A DNA stretch of 64,000 nucleotides, taken from NCBI GenBank assembly GCA_000697665.1, contig KL197735.1, forward strand, positions 236,689-300,688. The letters are read 5' to 3'. Source of the stretch: Jaapia argillacea MUCL 33604 (taxonomy: Eukaryota > Basidiomycota > Agaricomycetes > Jaapiales > Jaapiaceae). The position numbers and the translations under genes were made by a program. The stretch's first letter is position 1; each line of letters begins with the position of its first letter. The notes beneath the pieces are model-generated. The model saw only the letters and a program-made list of their open reading frames with translations, ran no database searches and was not told the DNA's origin. Of the stretch, positions 24,081 through 34,727 are shown piece by piece.

Positions 24081-26114
24081 ATGTCGCTACCTTCACCTCC
24101 GACGGCCATCGAGGAAGTCGAGCTCAATCATCTACCTGCGCAGCTCACTCCTACCCAGTCGATAGCTCAAGAAAAAGAGGCCGACCAGCCAGATGAAGCA
24201 CTACCAGACCCAGGTGGAATCGACAAGCGGGGACTGTGGTCATTAGGTGCTCAGCATCTATCAAGGTTTGCATCAGCTGGTTCTCTGTAGACGTCAAGGA
24301 ACCGAGCACTAAAAGGCGTTGGTAGTGCATGGGGCGAAAGAACTGCTGAATTCGCCTTCTATTTGTATTTGATCGAGCTGTTTCAGACGACCCTTTTACC
24401 GGCCTCACTGTTCGGATTCTTCACCACTGGTGAACTTTACCAGCCTTCGGTCTTCACCGTAAACTCTCTCTCATGATTTCCTCTGGAATATAGGCGCCGG
24501 GATCATATTCTCTGGTCTTATCGGCTCCCTTGTCGACCGTGTTCCCAGGCTATCGTTCGTACGCTGGTGCATTCTCGTTCAAAAGCTTTCAGCGACAAGC
24601 GCATACACATGCTTCCTGCTCTTATTTGCTACACGTCTGAAAGAGCAAGCCTCAAAAGATCTCGGAGCTCCAGCCCTGATCTGGGTGTTGTTTGCCTTGA
24701 TCGTCCTCGCTGGTTGCGTGCTGAAGCTCTCGACCATCGGGATCTCCGTGGCAATTGAGCGTGATTGGGCAACTACCATCGCTGAGGGCAACAATGACCG
24801 ACTAACGACCCTGAACACGATTTTGAGACGAATCGACTTGCTATGCAAATTACTGGCCCCACTTTTCGTGTCCCTCCTCACGACGACCGCTAGCTATTCC
24901 TTTTCGGTGGCTTTCTTCCTCGCGTTCGGTCTCGTCACCATGGTGTTTGAGTTCGTGTGTACGCGAAAGTTCTCCTCTGGCATTTTTTGTTTCAGCTGAC
25001 ATCCGATGCAGGGATACAGGTTGTGTACAGGCGACTACCCTCGCTAGCTACCGAAGAAGAACAGAAGCGGAAGGAGAGACTCGTCATTCGAAACTCCCAA
25101 GTGGAGCGACCGCTGCCAACGGACTCTCGAAAACGACGGCTTCCCACTCCCTCCAGTGTCCACAAATCTATACAAACGTTCCTAAAAAACCAGGCTACTG
25201 ACTGGCTTGAATTTGTCAAACACCCAATTTTTGGAAGCTCTTTATCCATCTCATGTTTATATCTCACCGTTCTCTCGTGGGTCCCACCGTGTTTGGATTA
25301 TGTGACTCATGACCTACATATTTGTCGCCAGATTCGACGGAACAATGCTATCATGGCTCAAGACCCACAACTTTTCAGATCCATTCATTGCTGGCATGCG
25401 GGGAATCTGCGTGGTTGCAGGGCTGCTAGGAACCTTCGTCGCACCTGCGATGGAGAAGCGCCTTGGGTTAATACGTGCAGGTCACTGGGCAATCTGGTCA
25501 GTATTGTCCTAAATTTTCTGCCATCTCGCTTGGCTGATGAGTCTATCATTATTTATTTCACAGGAGTGAGGTTATCTCTCTTTTGCCCGTCTTGCTCAGT
25601 TTCTATGTGGGTGCTCCAAAAGATGGGATTCGCAGTTCAGGTTGGAATGCTGCCTTGCTTTTCGCCGGTCCGTCTATCTGTCCGTCCACCCGCCATCCCT
25701 TCTGATCCGTCTCATGTGTGCAGGCATGGCTCTTTCGCGAATCGGATTGTGGGCATTTGACCTTTGTCAGCTCAAGGAATTGCAGACTGCTCTCGCCGAT
25801 CATCCTCGCCGAAATGCCATGTAAGTGGCCTCATCGATGAGATATACCAGTTTCGCTCACGTTTGGCTTTATCAACCAATGATGTTCCCAGCACTGCACT
25901 TCAATTCGCAATGCAAAACATTGCCGATCTGATGAAATATGTGCTGACAATGATCCTTTCTCGCCCTTCTCAATTCCGTTGGGCCGCACTCGTTTCTTTT
26001 ATCTCAGTTTGTGCCGGCGCCCTCAGTTATCTGCTATTTTTGAAAAGGATGCGAGGTCATGTCATTCACGCGGAATGGATAGAGAGTCTCCTTGGCAAGG
26101 GTAAGGTTGGGTGA
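24081..26114 (+). CDS. Ferroportin / SLC40 family iron exporter homologue
   Basis: Multi-pass membrane protein. After a hydrophilic N-terminus, GSAWGERTAEFAFYLYLIEL and ASLFGFFTTGAGIIFSGLIG resemble TM1-TM2 of ferroportin. The segment GISVAIERDWATTIAEGNND followed by LNTILRRIDLLCKLLAPLF matches the family signature (ERDWxxxxAxxNxxxLxxxNxxxRRIDxxxxxLAP). Later exons give RFDGTMLSWLKTHNFSDPF and FVAPAMEKRLGLIRAG, also family-like, and a last pair of TM helices ending SLLGKGKVG. In animals and plants SLC40 proteins export Fe2+; the function in fungi is inference. The first intron is awkward: consistent reading frames require either a 33-nt intron (GTTTGC..GTCAAG after HLSR) or a 58-61-nt one with a weak donor. 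Tandem with the Fe-dependent TauD-like gene downstream. Confidence 0.85.
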
Positions 26115-26334
26115 CCGGTCAAGTCATGCCGTTGGGTACTAGGTTTTCGCGGTGCGTAACGCTCTCGCTTTCATAGGTTGTGATACGAATTGAAGCACAC
26201 AGTAAGATAGATGAGAGATGCTGTGCTTCCTTGCAGTTAGAATATACCATCATCTGATTGGATCTCCACTCAAACGCCTTTCTCCGGACCCAATTCCACC
26301 CCAAGTCGCTCTCATGTCGCCTTCATGTCGACCT

Positions 26335-26344
26335 GTCACGTGAC
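26335..26344. promoter_or_regulatory. CACGTG palindrome (Cbf1-type E-box)
   Basis: The 10-base palindrome GTCACGTGAC lies 119 bases upstream of the dioxygenase ATG. GTCACGTG is the preferred core of the bHLH factor Cbf1, which with Met4 controls sulfur assimilation in yeast. The sequence is seen directly; binding and regulation are inference. Confidence 0.5.
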
Positions 26345-26462
26345 CATTTTGGCGCCATAACAGCTTCCGTTCACGCGAAACCTTTATTTATGGTGATCCT
26401 ACCGCATATAAGATGAACAATATCTTCAAGATCATCGATATCCATCTCATTCCTCCAACAAA

Positions 26463-28113
26463 ATGGCACCTGTTGCTACCACCGATAAAGCTCCCGCAAC
26501 CAACGGTAACGGCAATGGTCACCCTTTGAAAGTTCGTGCTCAAGAAGAAGAGGTCATCTTTAACCCGTTCTACTCCCCTGCTATTGCCGATGACGGTGAT
26601 ACATCGTACAAGTACGCCCAGTATAAGGTGATCTTGATCCACCCCTCGTGATCGTAACGGAATCTGGAATTCACACCTTCATAGCCCGTGTTCCCGAAAG
26701 TGAAATGGGAACCTCTCACCGAGATCTCTGTGACTGAACGAGGGTTGCTTGCTGACCCCAGCAAGACCAGTCTCTTCTCCGCTGGGAAAGTCAAGCACCT
26801 GACTCCTGCCATTGGAACCGAGATCACAAACATCGATCTCAGGCAACTCACTGGTGCTCAGAAGGACGAACTGTGAGTAAAGTGCCTGGTTCTCTCTCTC
26901 GCCCCTCGGTCATTAAATTTGCGGTGTTGGATCGGCGAACAGGGCATTGCTGATCGCAGAGAGGGGCGTCGTATGTGAGTACCCTGCCTCACCATCTTCT
27001 CGTTTCACCGCTGATTGGGACCGAAAAGTCTTCCGTGATCAGGAGATCAACATCTACGAACAGTTGGATCTTGCACGCCACTGGGGACCTCTTCATAAAC
27101 ATGCCACGACCCCCGTTCCCAAGGAACCCGGTTTGGAGGAAGTCCACGGTAGGCACACTCCATTCGTTATCTCGAACATCTTGATGAGATTGTTAATCTC
27201 ACAGTCGTATACAATGACCATTCCCGCCGACCCGACCCATCGGCTTTCTCAAAGTTGGAGCTGTGGCATTCAGACGTCACTTACGAAATCCAACCTCCCA
27301 GTACCACTTCCTTGAAGATTTATGCTGGCCCTGAGTACGGTGGTGACACTCTTTGGAGTTCAGGGTGAGTAAAGTTCAGTGGGCTTACCAAAAAAACATT
27401 GGTCTCATTCGAATTACAGATACGCATTGTACTCGTCGCTGAGTCCAGGCCTCCAGAAGTACCTCGAAGGATTGTCTGCTTTGCACTCAGCTGTCGCACA
27501 AGCAGAAGGCGCAAAGGCTGCTGGTCTTCCGGTAAGGAGGGATCCCATCGAGACCATCCACCCCGTCGTCCGTGTCCATCCCGCGACCGGTTGGAAGAGC
27601 GTATACGTCAACCCCGGTATGTTACCACCCAATCTGTTGATACCCGGTGACCTTTCTGACGTCACCCAATATTCCAGGCTTCACGCGCAGAATCGTTGGC
27701 GTCCCAAAAGCCGAATCGGACACCATCCTCAACTTCCTCTTCCACCAAATCGGCGAGAACCCTGATTTCCAAGTACGTTTCAAGTGGGAACCCAACTCCA
27801 TCGCCATTTGGGATAACAGGGTGCGTACCATTTCCCCTGACATACGTCTACCAATGCTGTACTAAATCATGCGGGACTTGTTTCGTTGCAGGTGGTCACT
27901 CACACAGCCACCTTTGATTTCTGGCCTGCCACTCGCCACGCGCTCAGGGCGGCCCCACATGGTGAGAAACCGATTTCGGTTGCGGAGTACGAGAAGGAGG
28001 GGAAAGTCGCCAAGGATAGGCAGTTGGAGATTTGGAAGCAACAGGGTGTCGATATCGATGGTTTGCTTCCGAAACAAAATGGTATCTCTCGCCCCCGCGG
28101 ATACAATGACTAA
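26463..28113 (+). CDS. TauD/JLP1-like 2-oxoglutarate Fe(II) sulfonate dioxygenase
   Basis: Releases sulfite from alkylsulfonates such as taurine, using 2-oxoglutarate and O2. Metal ligands are the HxD in KLELWHSDVTYEIQPPSTTS and the distal His in VVTHTATFDFWPATRHALR, whose downstream Arg would bind 2-oxoglutarate. The N-terminal core GTEITNIDLRQLTGAQKDEL and IAERGVVFFRDQEI are typical of the family. Spliced length is about 380 residues, normal for fungal JLP1-like enzymes. About six introns, for example after QYK (GTGATC) and inside ERGVV|FFRDQ. The C-terminus is ISRPRGYND. A bacterial-style nitrilotriacetate or alpha-KG 2,4-D dioxygenase activity cannot be excluded. The CACGTG element upstream fits sulfur control. 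Confidence 0.92.
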
Positions 28114-29794
28114 GTAGTCACCGCTAGCTGGGCGGTATGTGGGTATCTTCGCGGAGATTTTTGTGTACAAGACAATGAAAACAACTTTGCACCCTGTCTC
28201 GAACTCGGACCTACATTCCATGAAGACGTATTTAGACCGGTGCTCGATGGGATAAACTCGAGGGTTTGGCTGTTATCTTTTTGTTTTGTGCTCTCAGCCA
28301 CATCCTCGTGCCTCTCGCGTGACAGCGAAACTAGCCCTCAGGAAGACCGAAAAGAAGACCGGGTGATCTTACACCTGAGGTGGTTATGGACACCGTGGCA
28401 GGAAGATATCATAAGGAATCCAAGACATTGGCGGAAGGAAGCCATCGGGGAGTGGCGTCTGCGCCACGTTGATACCCACGTAAGGGACTGTCAATCAAGC
28501 GTCCCCTTCCCCCCTCCCTTGCCCCACTCCTAGCATCTGATGGGAGCAATTTCAGCAAGGAAAGATCGAGTGGGTCAGGGTGCTCAGGTACGTGGCTCGT
28601 CCGGAGTCGCCTAGGTTACTGTACATATCTTCAAGCTTCGAGCTTCAAGACGCGAAAAGAGCGCTTGACACCAGGCAAAATAATTATCTGCGTGCCCGAG
28701 CACGCCGCCATCGTCCACACGACGAAGCAACAACTCGCACGCGACGGGCAACCGGGTTCTTGGAGCAACCTTGGAGGATTGCCACGTGTTTTGGGTTGCC
28801 ACGTTTTGGGAGGGTTCTCGCAAGATAGGAATTCCTGATTTGATTCTCGAGATGCAACGAGTTCCGGAAAGATCGCACTTCGAAGCCATGACGTTCACCT
28901 AAACTCAGATCCCGGGCGATGGGATCACGGTTTTCATATCTGAGCCAAAGAACCACAAGATCCAACCCAGTGACTGTGCTGGTGTCAAAGGATAAAAGAT
29001 AGCACACGGCGTGAATATAGCAGACCCATGGGGATGCCTGTATGCGCCCGTGCGCTCTGCATGGTCGCGCACGCTGCTCAACACGAGAGACTTGCTCCGA
29101 TGCAGAATCTGGGAAGACACGTAAATGGAGATTGCCTATGCTTCTGTGAGAGGATGACACATCGCCACGGATCTAGGCGTATCGGGTGCGAGATTTGAGA
29201 ATCACCGATGCCTCAACTCGACGGTCGGCCAAAAAGTCAGCTGGGATTCGCATCGCCGGTGTAGTTCAAGTCCTACGATGATCGTGCGTATACCGGGATG
29301 TCGACCCTCCCCTGGCTACAAACCAGCGTAATATCCAGGAATAAAGGGACGTAAGTTCATGGCAAGTCGTTTGGAGAGGCTCGATCTTGAGATATGTGAG
29401 TGAAACATGAGGGGCGGGCTTTGCCGCGTGCGCCATTCGATCGCAAAGGGGCTGCCAAATTGAGAAGTTTGAATCTCCGATGCAAAAGCAAACGTCCCAA
29501 GCTCGGAGGGCTCCATGTAGACCCTTGTACCATTCCTTCATCGTCATTTCCTCTCCAGTTCCAGAAAACTGGCTGTAAAACACACGGAAATATAATCTTG
29601 TCGGCGTAGAAACCATAGCTGTGTCGCTACCAAAAGTAACCAGGATCGGGTGAGTTTTTTCGAAGAATTCGCACTTGATCTGCGTTACGAGCAGGGTCCC
29701 ATTTGTAGGCTAGATCCGCTGCCATCGGGAGATACAATATCAGATTTCCTCACAAGTTGATCTGGCCGTTTATTGTTCAGATCCCTTTCGTCTC
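28114..29794. other. 1.7-kb intergenic region upstream of GATA factor
   Basis: No supported gene. A minus-strand open frame of 158 codons (28684-29160) has no domain, splice or codon-use support. The long gap fits an extended promoter and 5' leader for the GATA factor. TTATCT (a GATA-type site on the minus strand) occurs near 28683, and AAAGATAGC near 28995. Confidence 0.4.
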
Positions 29795-32206
29795 ATGGCT
29801 TCCGCCCATCCTCCTCCGTCTTACTCTCTCCCTCCGCCAAATATGCACAATGATTTTCGTCTACCCTCGTTGAAAGACCTGAATTTTCAGTATCGCCCAC
29901 CACCCGTCTCACAGGACGGTCCACCTCCGCAGCCTTTACCCAATAATCATCCTCAGTATGAGCACGCCGGGCCATCCCAGCCTCATCCTTCGCGCCATGA
30001 TTCAGGATCATGGGGGCGTCCAAGTTCGTCGGCCTCGGTCGCGCACTCCGCTCCTCCACCCTCTGGAGGACACGACCAACATCCAAAGTCGATGGAATAC
30101 CCCCCTTCCAAACACGAAGGCGGATACCTAACGCCCGGAGTTCCTCTGTCCGCTCAAATGGCTCCTGCTCCAGGATCAATGCATAGCGCTGGTCCAGGAC
30201 CGCGCGATGATCATTCTCATAGTAATTTCAAGCGGGCTCGTTCGAACTCCTCTGTGCCCCAATCCCCTGCGCGTTCCCCTCATGTAAGTGGCGCCTCTCC
30301 TTCCGGTGTGAAATATCTGACGAATTGGTTCAAATTTCACCCACGTTGTAGCTTGCTTATCCCCAGCATCCACCTGGGTACCCACCACAAGGGCCGTATC
30401 AGGTCGCCCCGGGTGTGCCCGCTCCTCATGCGCAAGTTCATGCGCATCCGGGAGCATATCCGCCCCATCCTCCGCCGGGTTACCCTGGTTATGCCCAATA
30501 TATGCCCCAACGACCTCCCCCACACCCGTCCTCAGTTCATCAACCGCCTCCCCATCCACATCAGGCACATCATCCTCATGCTGCGCCTTACCCCCCTCCA
30601 CCTCAGGCTGAACATTGGCAGCAGCAGCAGCAGCAACACCAACAGCAGCCTCAACCACAGCAGCAGTCGCAATCGCAGCCTCAGCCTCAGCATCACCACC
30701 ATCAGCAACAACAACAGCACCAACAGCAGCAGCAGCAGCAACACCAACAACCTGCACCCCATCCTCATCCAACTCATCCTACCCTTCAGCATCCTCCCCC
30801 TCCCCCTCCATCTCAACATCCTCACCCTTCCCAACAACCTCAGCAACCTTATGGATTTTCTCGGACGACACCTCTAGTTCCGACCAATGTAACAGAGACA
30901 CGCCCACCACCACCCTACGATGCTGAGAAACTAACCGCTCGGAATGAGACGCTTCAAGAGATTGCCAAACATTGTCATGTCCTTTACGCATTTGCCAGTC
31001 GATTCGGTAAGCGCCTCCTCTTGCGTATTTGTTGGCTGTATCTCTTATCGGGGGCGATGTTATTTTCTCATCGCGTAGTTCAACAGCAAGCGAGTGTCCC
31101 TGAGATCCAGCCAAATGCCCATGAGTTGCTTGAGATGACCCAGAGAGCGGCTCAAGTCGTCCGTCTGCTCGAAAACCTCCGACGCATAATTCTCGGAAAC
31201 GAACCATTACCGCCGGTGAAGAACGATTCTGCCGTTCCCGCGACTCCATCCGAACAAGGGAATAATCGACCGCCCAAAAGACCCTGGGAAGATATGGAGG
31301 CTGGTGGAGAAGAGGAGTACCCCGCTCAGCAAGGTCAGGAAGCGAAGCCGTCGACTTCCACTCAGGACCCTGCTGGTCAGCAATCGATGGCTGAACAGGA
31401 TATGGAGATTATCCGGACGAAGAGGGCTACTAGTACTGGTGGAGGTGGCGTGCCTGGTCAGCCGAAGAGCAAATATCGGAAACGTAGTGTGAGTTTATTT
31501 TCTTGGTGGTGGGTTGTACTTCGGGATACCTGGTTGATATTCCTTGTTTCGGAGCAGCGCGCGACGCCTCCAGGCAAATGTCATTCGTGTAATATTCGCG
31601 AGACACCAGAATGGAGGCGTGGGCCGGATGGGGCGAGAACACTGTGTAATGCGTGTGGACTGCGTATGTTTTTTTGGCATCTCCTGCTTTCTCTTGGATA
31701 TTTCCTCACCCTTGAACTCCGTAGATTATGCGAAATTAATGAGGAAAAGGGACAAGGCACTGGCTGAAGGTCAGGCGCCTGTTCGACCCATTGACTTGGA
31801 GACCCTCAAAGCGTCGGCTGCGACTCGGGTCATCAACGAAGAAAATAACCCTTCACACTCTCCAACCACACCTCCGCCCCAACTCCCACCTGTCCAATCT
31901 CCAATCCAACAACCTCAGCATATCCAGTCCCAGACGTCTCGACAACTATCTGGTCCAGGAGGACCTTTCCAGATCGCCCCTCAAGCGAATCAATCTGTAG
32001 CAGGTCCGTCGAGCGGTTTACCACATCCTCATATGGATCAACAACCGATGTCACTGGGACCTCCTGTTGATCAGCATATGGCTCGTCCCCCTCCCCCGCC
32101 TTGGGCTACCCCAAACCATGGAGGTGGTTACCCTCCTGATCATACTCAGCACCCGTCATTTATGCGTTCCGCCCATGTATCTCATGCGCGTGGTTCCCCT
32201 CACTAG
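29795..32206 (+). CDS. GATA-type zinc-finger transcription factor with poly-Gln tract
   Basis: The single finger is CHSCNIRETPEW then RRGPDGARTLCNACGL, a CX2CX18CX2C finger; the 18-residue loop is the class seen in white-collar and related fungal factors, not in AreA/SreA (17). It is split by an intron (about 31672-31724) right after CNACGL, continuing HYAKLMRKRDKALAEG. Upstream exons encode a Pro/His-rich region, a Gln/His tract at 30619-30750, and a helical segment NETLQEIAKHCHVLYAFASR then PNAHELLEMTQRAAQVVRLL that may dimerise. A basic stretch KSKYRKRS precedes the finger. The tail is Pro/Gln-rich and ends HARGSPH. No PAS domain was seen, so a WC-2 orthologue is not supported. Nuclear regulator; target genes unknown. 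Confidence 0.92.
30619..30750 (+). repeat. CAG/CAA triplet tract encoding Gln/His-rich segment
   Basis: An imperfect CAG/CAA run, interrupted by CAC/CAT and CCT codons, encodes a Gln-rich stretch with a HHHH core. Because the repeat has few stops, all three forward frames stay open here; only the Gln frame joins the zinc-finger exons. Mixed CAG/CAA codons make it more length-stable than a pure CAG run. Confidence 0.85.
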
Positions 32207-32790
32207 TAACGATCTTTCAGCCTTTTTGCGGCTTTCGTTAACACCCACTTTTTTTTTGCCTGCTTGATGGTGGCCTTTTTTTGGTGCTCCAACTTGATGC
32301 TTGCATATATTTATCCCCCTATGATTTTCACCCCCCTAATGCTGCTACTTTACTAGCTGTATATGTTTGCCGTATGCTCGTTTTTCGTAGTTCTACTGAT
32401 CGTTGGGCATTGAAGTGATATATCAACGATTTTTTTTGGCTTTGGAAGAGTGAATCTGGGATGGTGATGTCAGATCGCATCGGAGAGAGCTTCGGAACTG
32501 AGATCATGCTTCTTGTGCAGATCGATCTCTTTGACAGTTTGGATGTTGTGCCTTCCAGATTGGTGGTGTCGATCCGTTGATGATGGACGGCTATTTTGAG
32601 ACGCTGCACAACTCAGGCTGGTACTTGGATGCTAATATACATGCTTGATTCCTTCTGCGACTACTGAAGCACTTCGTGAGACATGATCGTGCTACCATGT
32701 TTCATCTCCATGATCCAAGAAAGTAGGTCAGTAAGTAGTGGATGTCATCCCAATGTTGGGTACTCACATTGCATCGGCAACATGTCTTGG
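32207..32790. other. Intergenic between convergent genes
   Basis: 3' flanks of the GATA factor (+) and the first small Tyr/Ser-rich gene (-). Contains T-runs (near 32249, 32276 and 32431) but no gene I can support. Confidence 0.4.
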
Positions 32791-33171
32791 TTACTTTCCG
32801 GAGGACTTTCCAGTAGAACAGGTGGAGGAGCCGCCGCTGGGAGGAGAGTACTGAGAGTAACCAGTGCCGCTGTTATAGTAGGTCGACCCATTCGGATTGG
32901 CGTAATAGTAACTCCCATCGCTATGTGGGCGATAGGAGTCAGAATCAGGACTGATGGTGAGCTATGGGAAGTGAAGACATACGTGTTCGAGTAGTGGTAA
33001 GAGTTGGAGCCGTTACCGTAGTCACGAGAGCAGTAGTGATTACCCTGTTGTTGTTGCAGAATCTCAATCATCGGTGAAGAAAGGAACAAGAGCGCGATAG
33101 ACCTCGCCGTTAGTGCCGCTCCCAGAGTAAGTATATCCCTGGCCAGAGCTGCTGGAGCTGTTCTTGGGCAT
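32791..33171 (-). CDS. Small Tyr/Ser/Gly-rich protein, tandem copy A
   Basis: Three-exon gene of about 86 codons. Exon 1 encodes MPKNSSSSSGQGYTYSGSGT then NGE. Exon 2 starts GNHYCSRDYGNGSNSYHYSN. Exon 3 starts DGSYYYANPNGSTYYNSGTG, continues YSQYSPPSGGSS and ends KSSGK. Introns are 58 and 62 nt, the first in phase 0, the second splitting a codon after two bases. No signal peptide, membrane segment or known domain; the sequence is predicted to be disordered, with Tyr spaced every few residues. A paralogue with the same exon plan lies 766 bases upstream on the same strand. I recall similar short proteins in Agaricomycetes without a known function, so this is a lineage-type family rather than noise. 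Confidence 0.85.
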
Positions 33172-33254
33172 TGTCAGAGGCGAAGAAGGTCTGGAGTTGT
33201 TGATAGATAAAAGATAGAGGCAAGAGGCAAAGGGCGAGAGTTTGGATAATGGAC

Positions 33255-33266
33255 CCCTCTTATATC
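33255..33266 (-). promoter_or_regulatory. TATA-type core promoter of copy A
   Basis: On the minus strand reads GATATAAGAGGG, about 90 bases upstream of the copy A ATG. The same core with one extra A occurs at the equivalent place before copy B. Confidence 0.6.
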
Positions 33267-33271
33267 GTCGC

Positions 33272-33936
33272 CTCACTTCGATTACCACATCAAGCTGGGA
33301 TCGCCGATCACGAAGCACAGTACTTCGACGGAAATGACTCCCTTGTGAAGATGTAGAAGGAGGCACGCCGCTGGGAGGACGTCAGGAAACAGTTCGCAGT
33401 GACGAACCGGCTGAAAAGCCATGGACTTAATGGGCGAAGCACGGCTATATTCACCAGATGTCCCATAACGAGGGAATATTAGTTTGCAAATTCGTTCTCT
33501 CAGTTCCCTAGCCTACCCGCCCCCAGTTGCTCTCTGCCCACGTGTGAGCCGTGAACTCTTTCTCTGTGCGTCGTTGCGCTAAAGGCCTACTTCAAAGGGT
33601 CGGGAACTAGACGCAAGTTTCAGTAGTCCAGCAACACTGAACCGTTAAAAGTTCTTGCATTCCGCATTCACATCCGACAGCTGGTACGTTGTCATAATTT
33701 GTGAAATATACACGGGGACCCCTCGCTGCGTCGATTCAAAATGTAAAACATACATTCTAGGTTCAATGATTCTTTAACTGTGAGGTGAGGCACTCGTATC
33801 TGAAAACAGCGCGACGCCCAAGGTTTATCCTACATCCTCACCTCATCCCATATTTGAGTCTACACGAAACGAGTCAAACGTCGGACGGTGTTGTAACACG
33901 ACAGAGTGGATGGCTCATTGGTGGGAACCATCGCCG
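33272..33936. other. Intergenic between the tandem copies
   Basis: Upstream region of copy A and 3' flank of copy B. No additional gene. Short similarity to the upstream region of copy B continues past the TATA box (CTTCG, then ATCA, then GCTGG in the same order). Confidence 0.4.
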
Positions 33937-34330
33937 TCAATCTCTAGCTGGCTTGCCTGTGTCTGTGGAGGAGTCTCCGCTGGGAGGAGGGGTGTACATG
34001 GAGTACCCATCGCCACTATTGTAGTACTTCGATCCATCCGGGTTGGCGTAATAGTAGCTTCCGTCTCTATTTTGACAGGGGGCGAAGTTAATTCTGGGAT
34101 GGATGGCAGAAAATGAACGGTCTGGAGTGAGGATAAATACTTATTGGAGTAGTGATAAGCGTTCGAGCCATTTCCATAGTCTCGAGAGCAGTAGTGATTC
34201 CCCTAAATGTAGAACAGTAAGGTAATGTCGCCCAATATCCCAAGTCAGAGGTACAGCACACCTTGTTGTTAGTACCGCTTCCGGAGTACGTGAAACCCTT
34301 GTCCGACTCGCCCTTACCCTTCTTGGGCAT
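33937..34330 (-). CDS. Small Tyr/Ser/Gly-rich protein, tandem copy B
   Basis: Paralogue of copy A with the same three exons and intron phases. Exon 1 encodes MPKKGKGESDKGFTYSGSGT then NNK. Exon 2 starts GNHYCSRDYGNGSNAYHYSN. Exon 3 starts DGSYYYANPDGSKYYNSGDG, continues YSMYTPPPSGDSS and ends KPARD. The central exon is almost identical to copy A, while the two ends are charged here and Ser-rich there. This means the core is under constraint and the ends are free to drift or have specialised. Introns differ in sequence (about 59 and 75 nt). Function unknown. Confidence 0.85.
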
Positions 34331-34421
34331 CGTTAAAGAGGATTGAGACGGAGGAAACAGCTATTAAGAGGTTGAGAAAAGGGGGGAGATAAGGAGAAAT
34401 GCCGTCAGGGTCTGGCTATTG

Positions 34422-34434
34422 CCCTCTTTATATC
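34422..34434 (-). promoter_or_regulatory. TATA-type core promoter of copy B
   Basis: On the minus strand reads GATATAAAGAGGG, about 95 bases upstream of the copy B ATG and nearly identical to the element before copy A. Confidence 0.6.
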
Positions 34435-34727
34435 CTTGGGTCTTCGCAATTTCATCAGCTGGAGAGCATGTAGTCCTCTATTGCAAACAGAGCGTCTCGA
34501 CAGTATCGTTTGTTCAATTTCAGTCAAAGCGAGCTCTTCCAACAACTTCAGAACCCGTGATCAACATTCAAGCGCTCACATTAGATTAGGCATGCGTTCT
34601 TCGAGACTCTTCGGTGACAGAAATAGGCGCATGCGGATAGCGGACAGTTGCTGAGGAATCTGGTATCTGTGCTTGTTCTTGCCCGGCGTCCGTATCGCAA
34701 ATCCCGACCTCTCAACTGGAAGCAGCC

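Noticed and set aside
24081-28113. A secondary-metabolite or catabolic gene cluster
   Set aside because: The neighbouring genes are unrelated housekeeping functions; two adjacent iron-related genes do not make a cluster.
28684-29160. Minus-strand open frame of 158 codons upstream of the GATA factor
   Set aside because: No recognisable protein features; lies in a likely long promoter or 5' leader.
30176-30846. Long minus-strand Val/Ala/Leu-rich frames over the GATA gene
   Set aside because: They are antisense to the CAG/CAA tract; absence of stops comes from the repeat.
29795-32206. WC-2 light-response factor
   Set aside because: The finger loop class fits, but no PAS domain is encoded.
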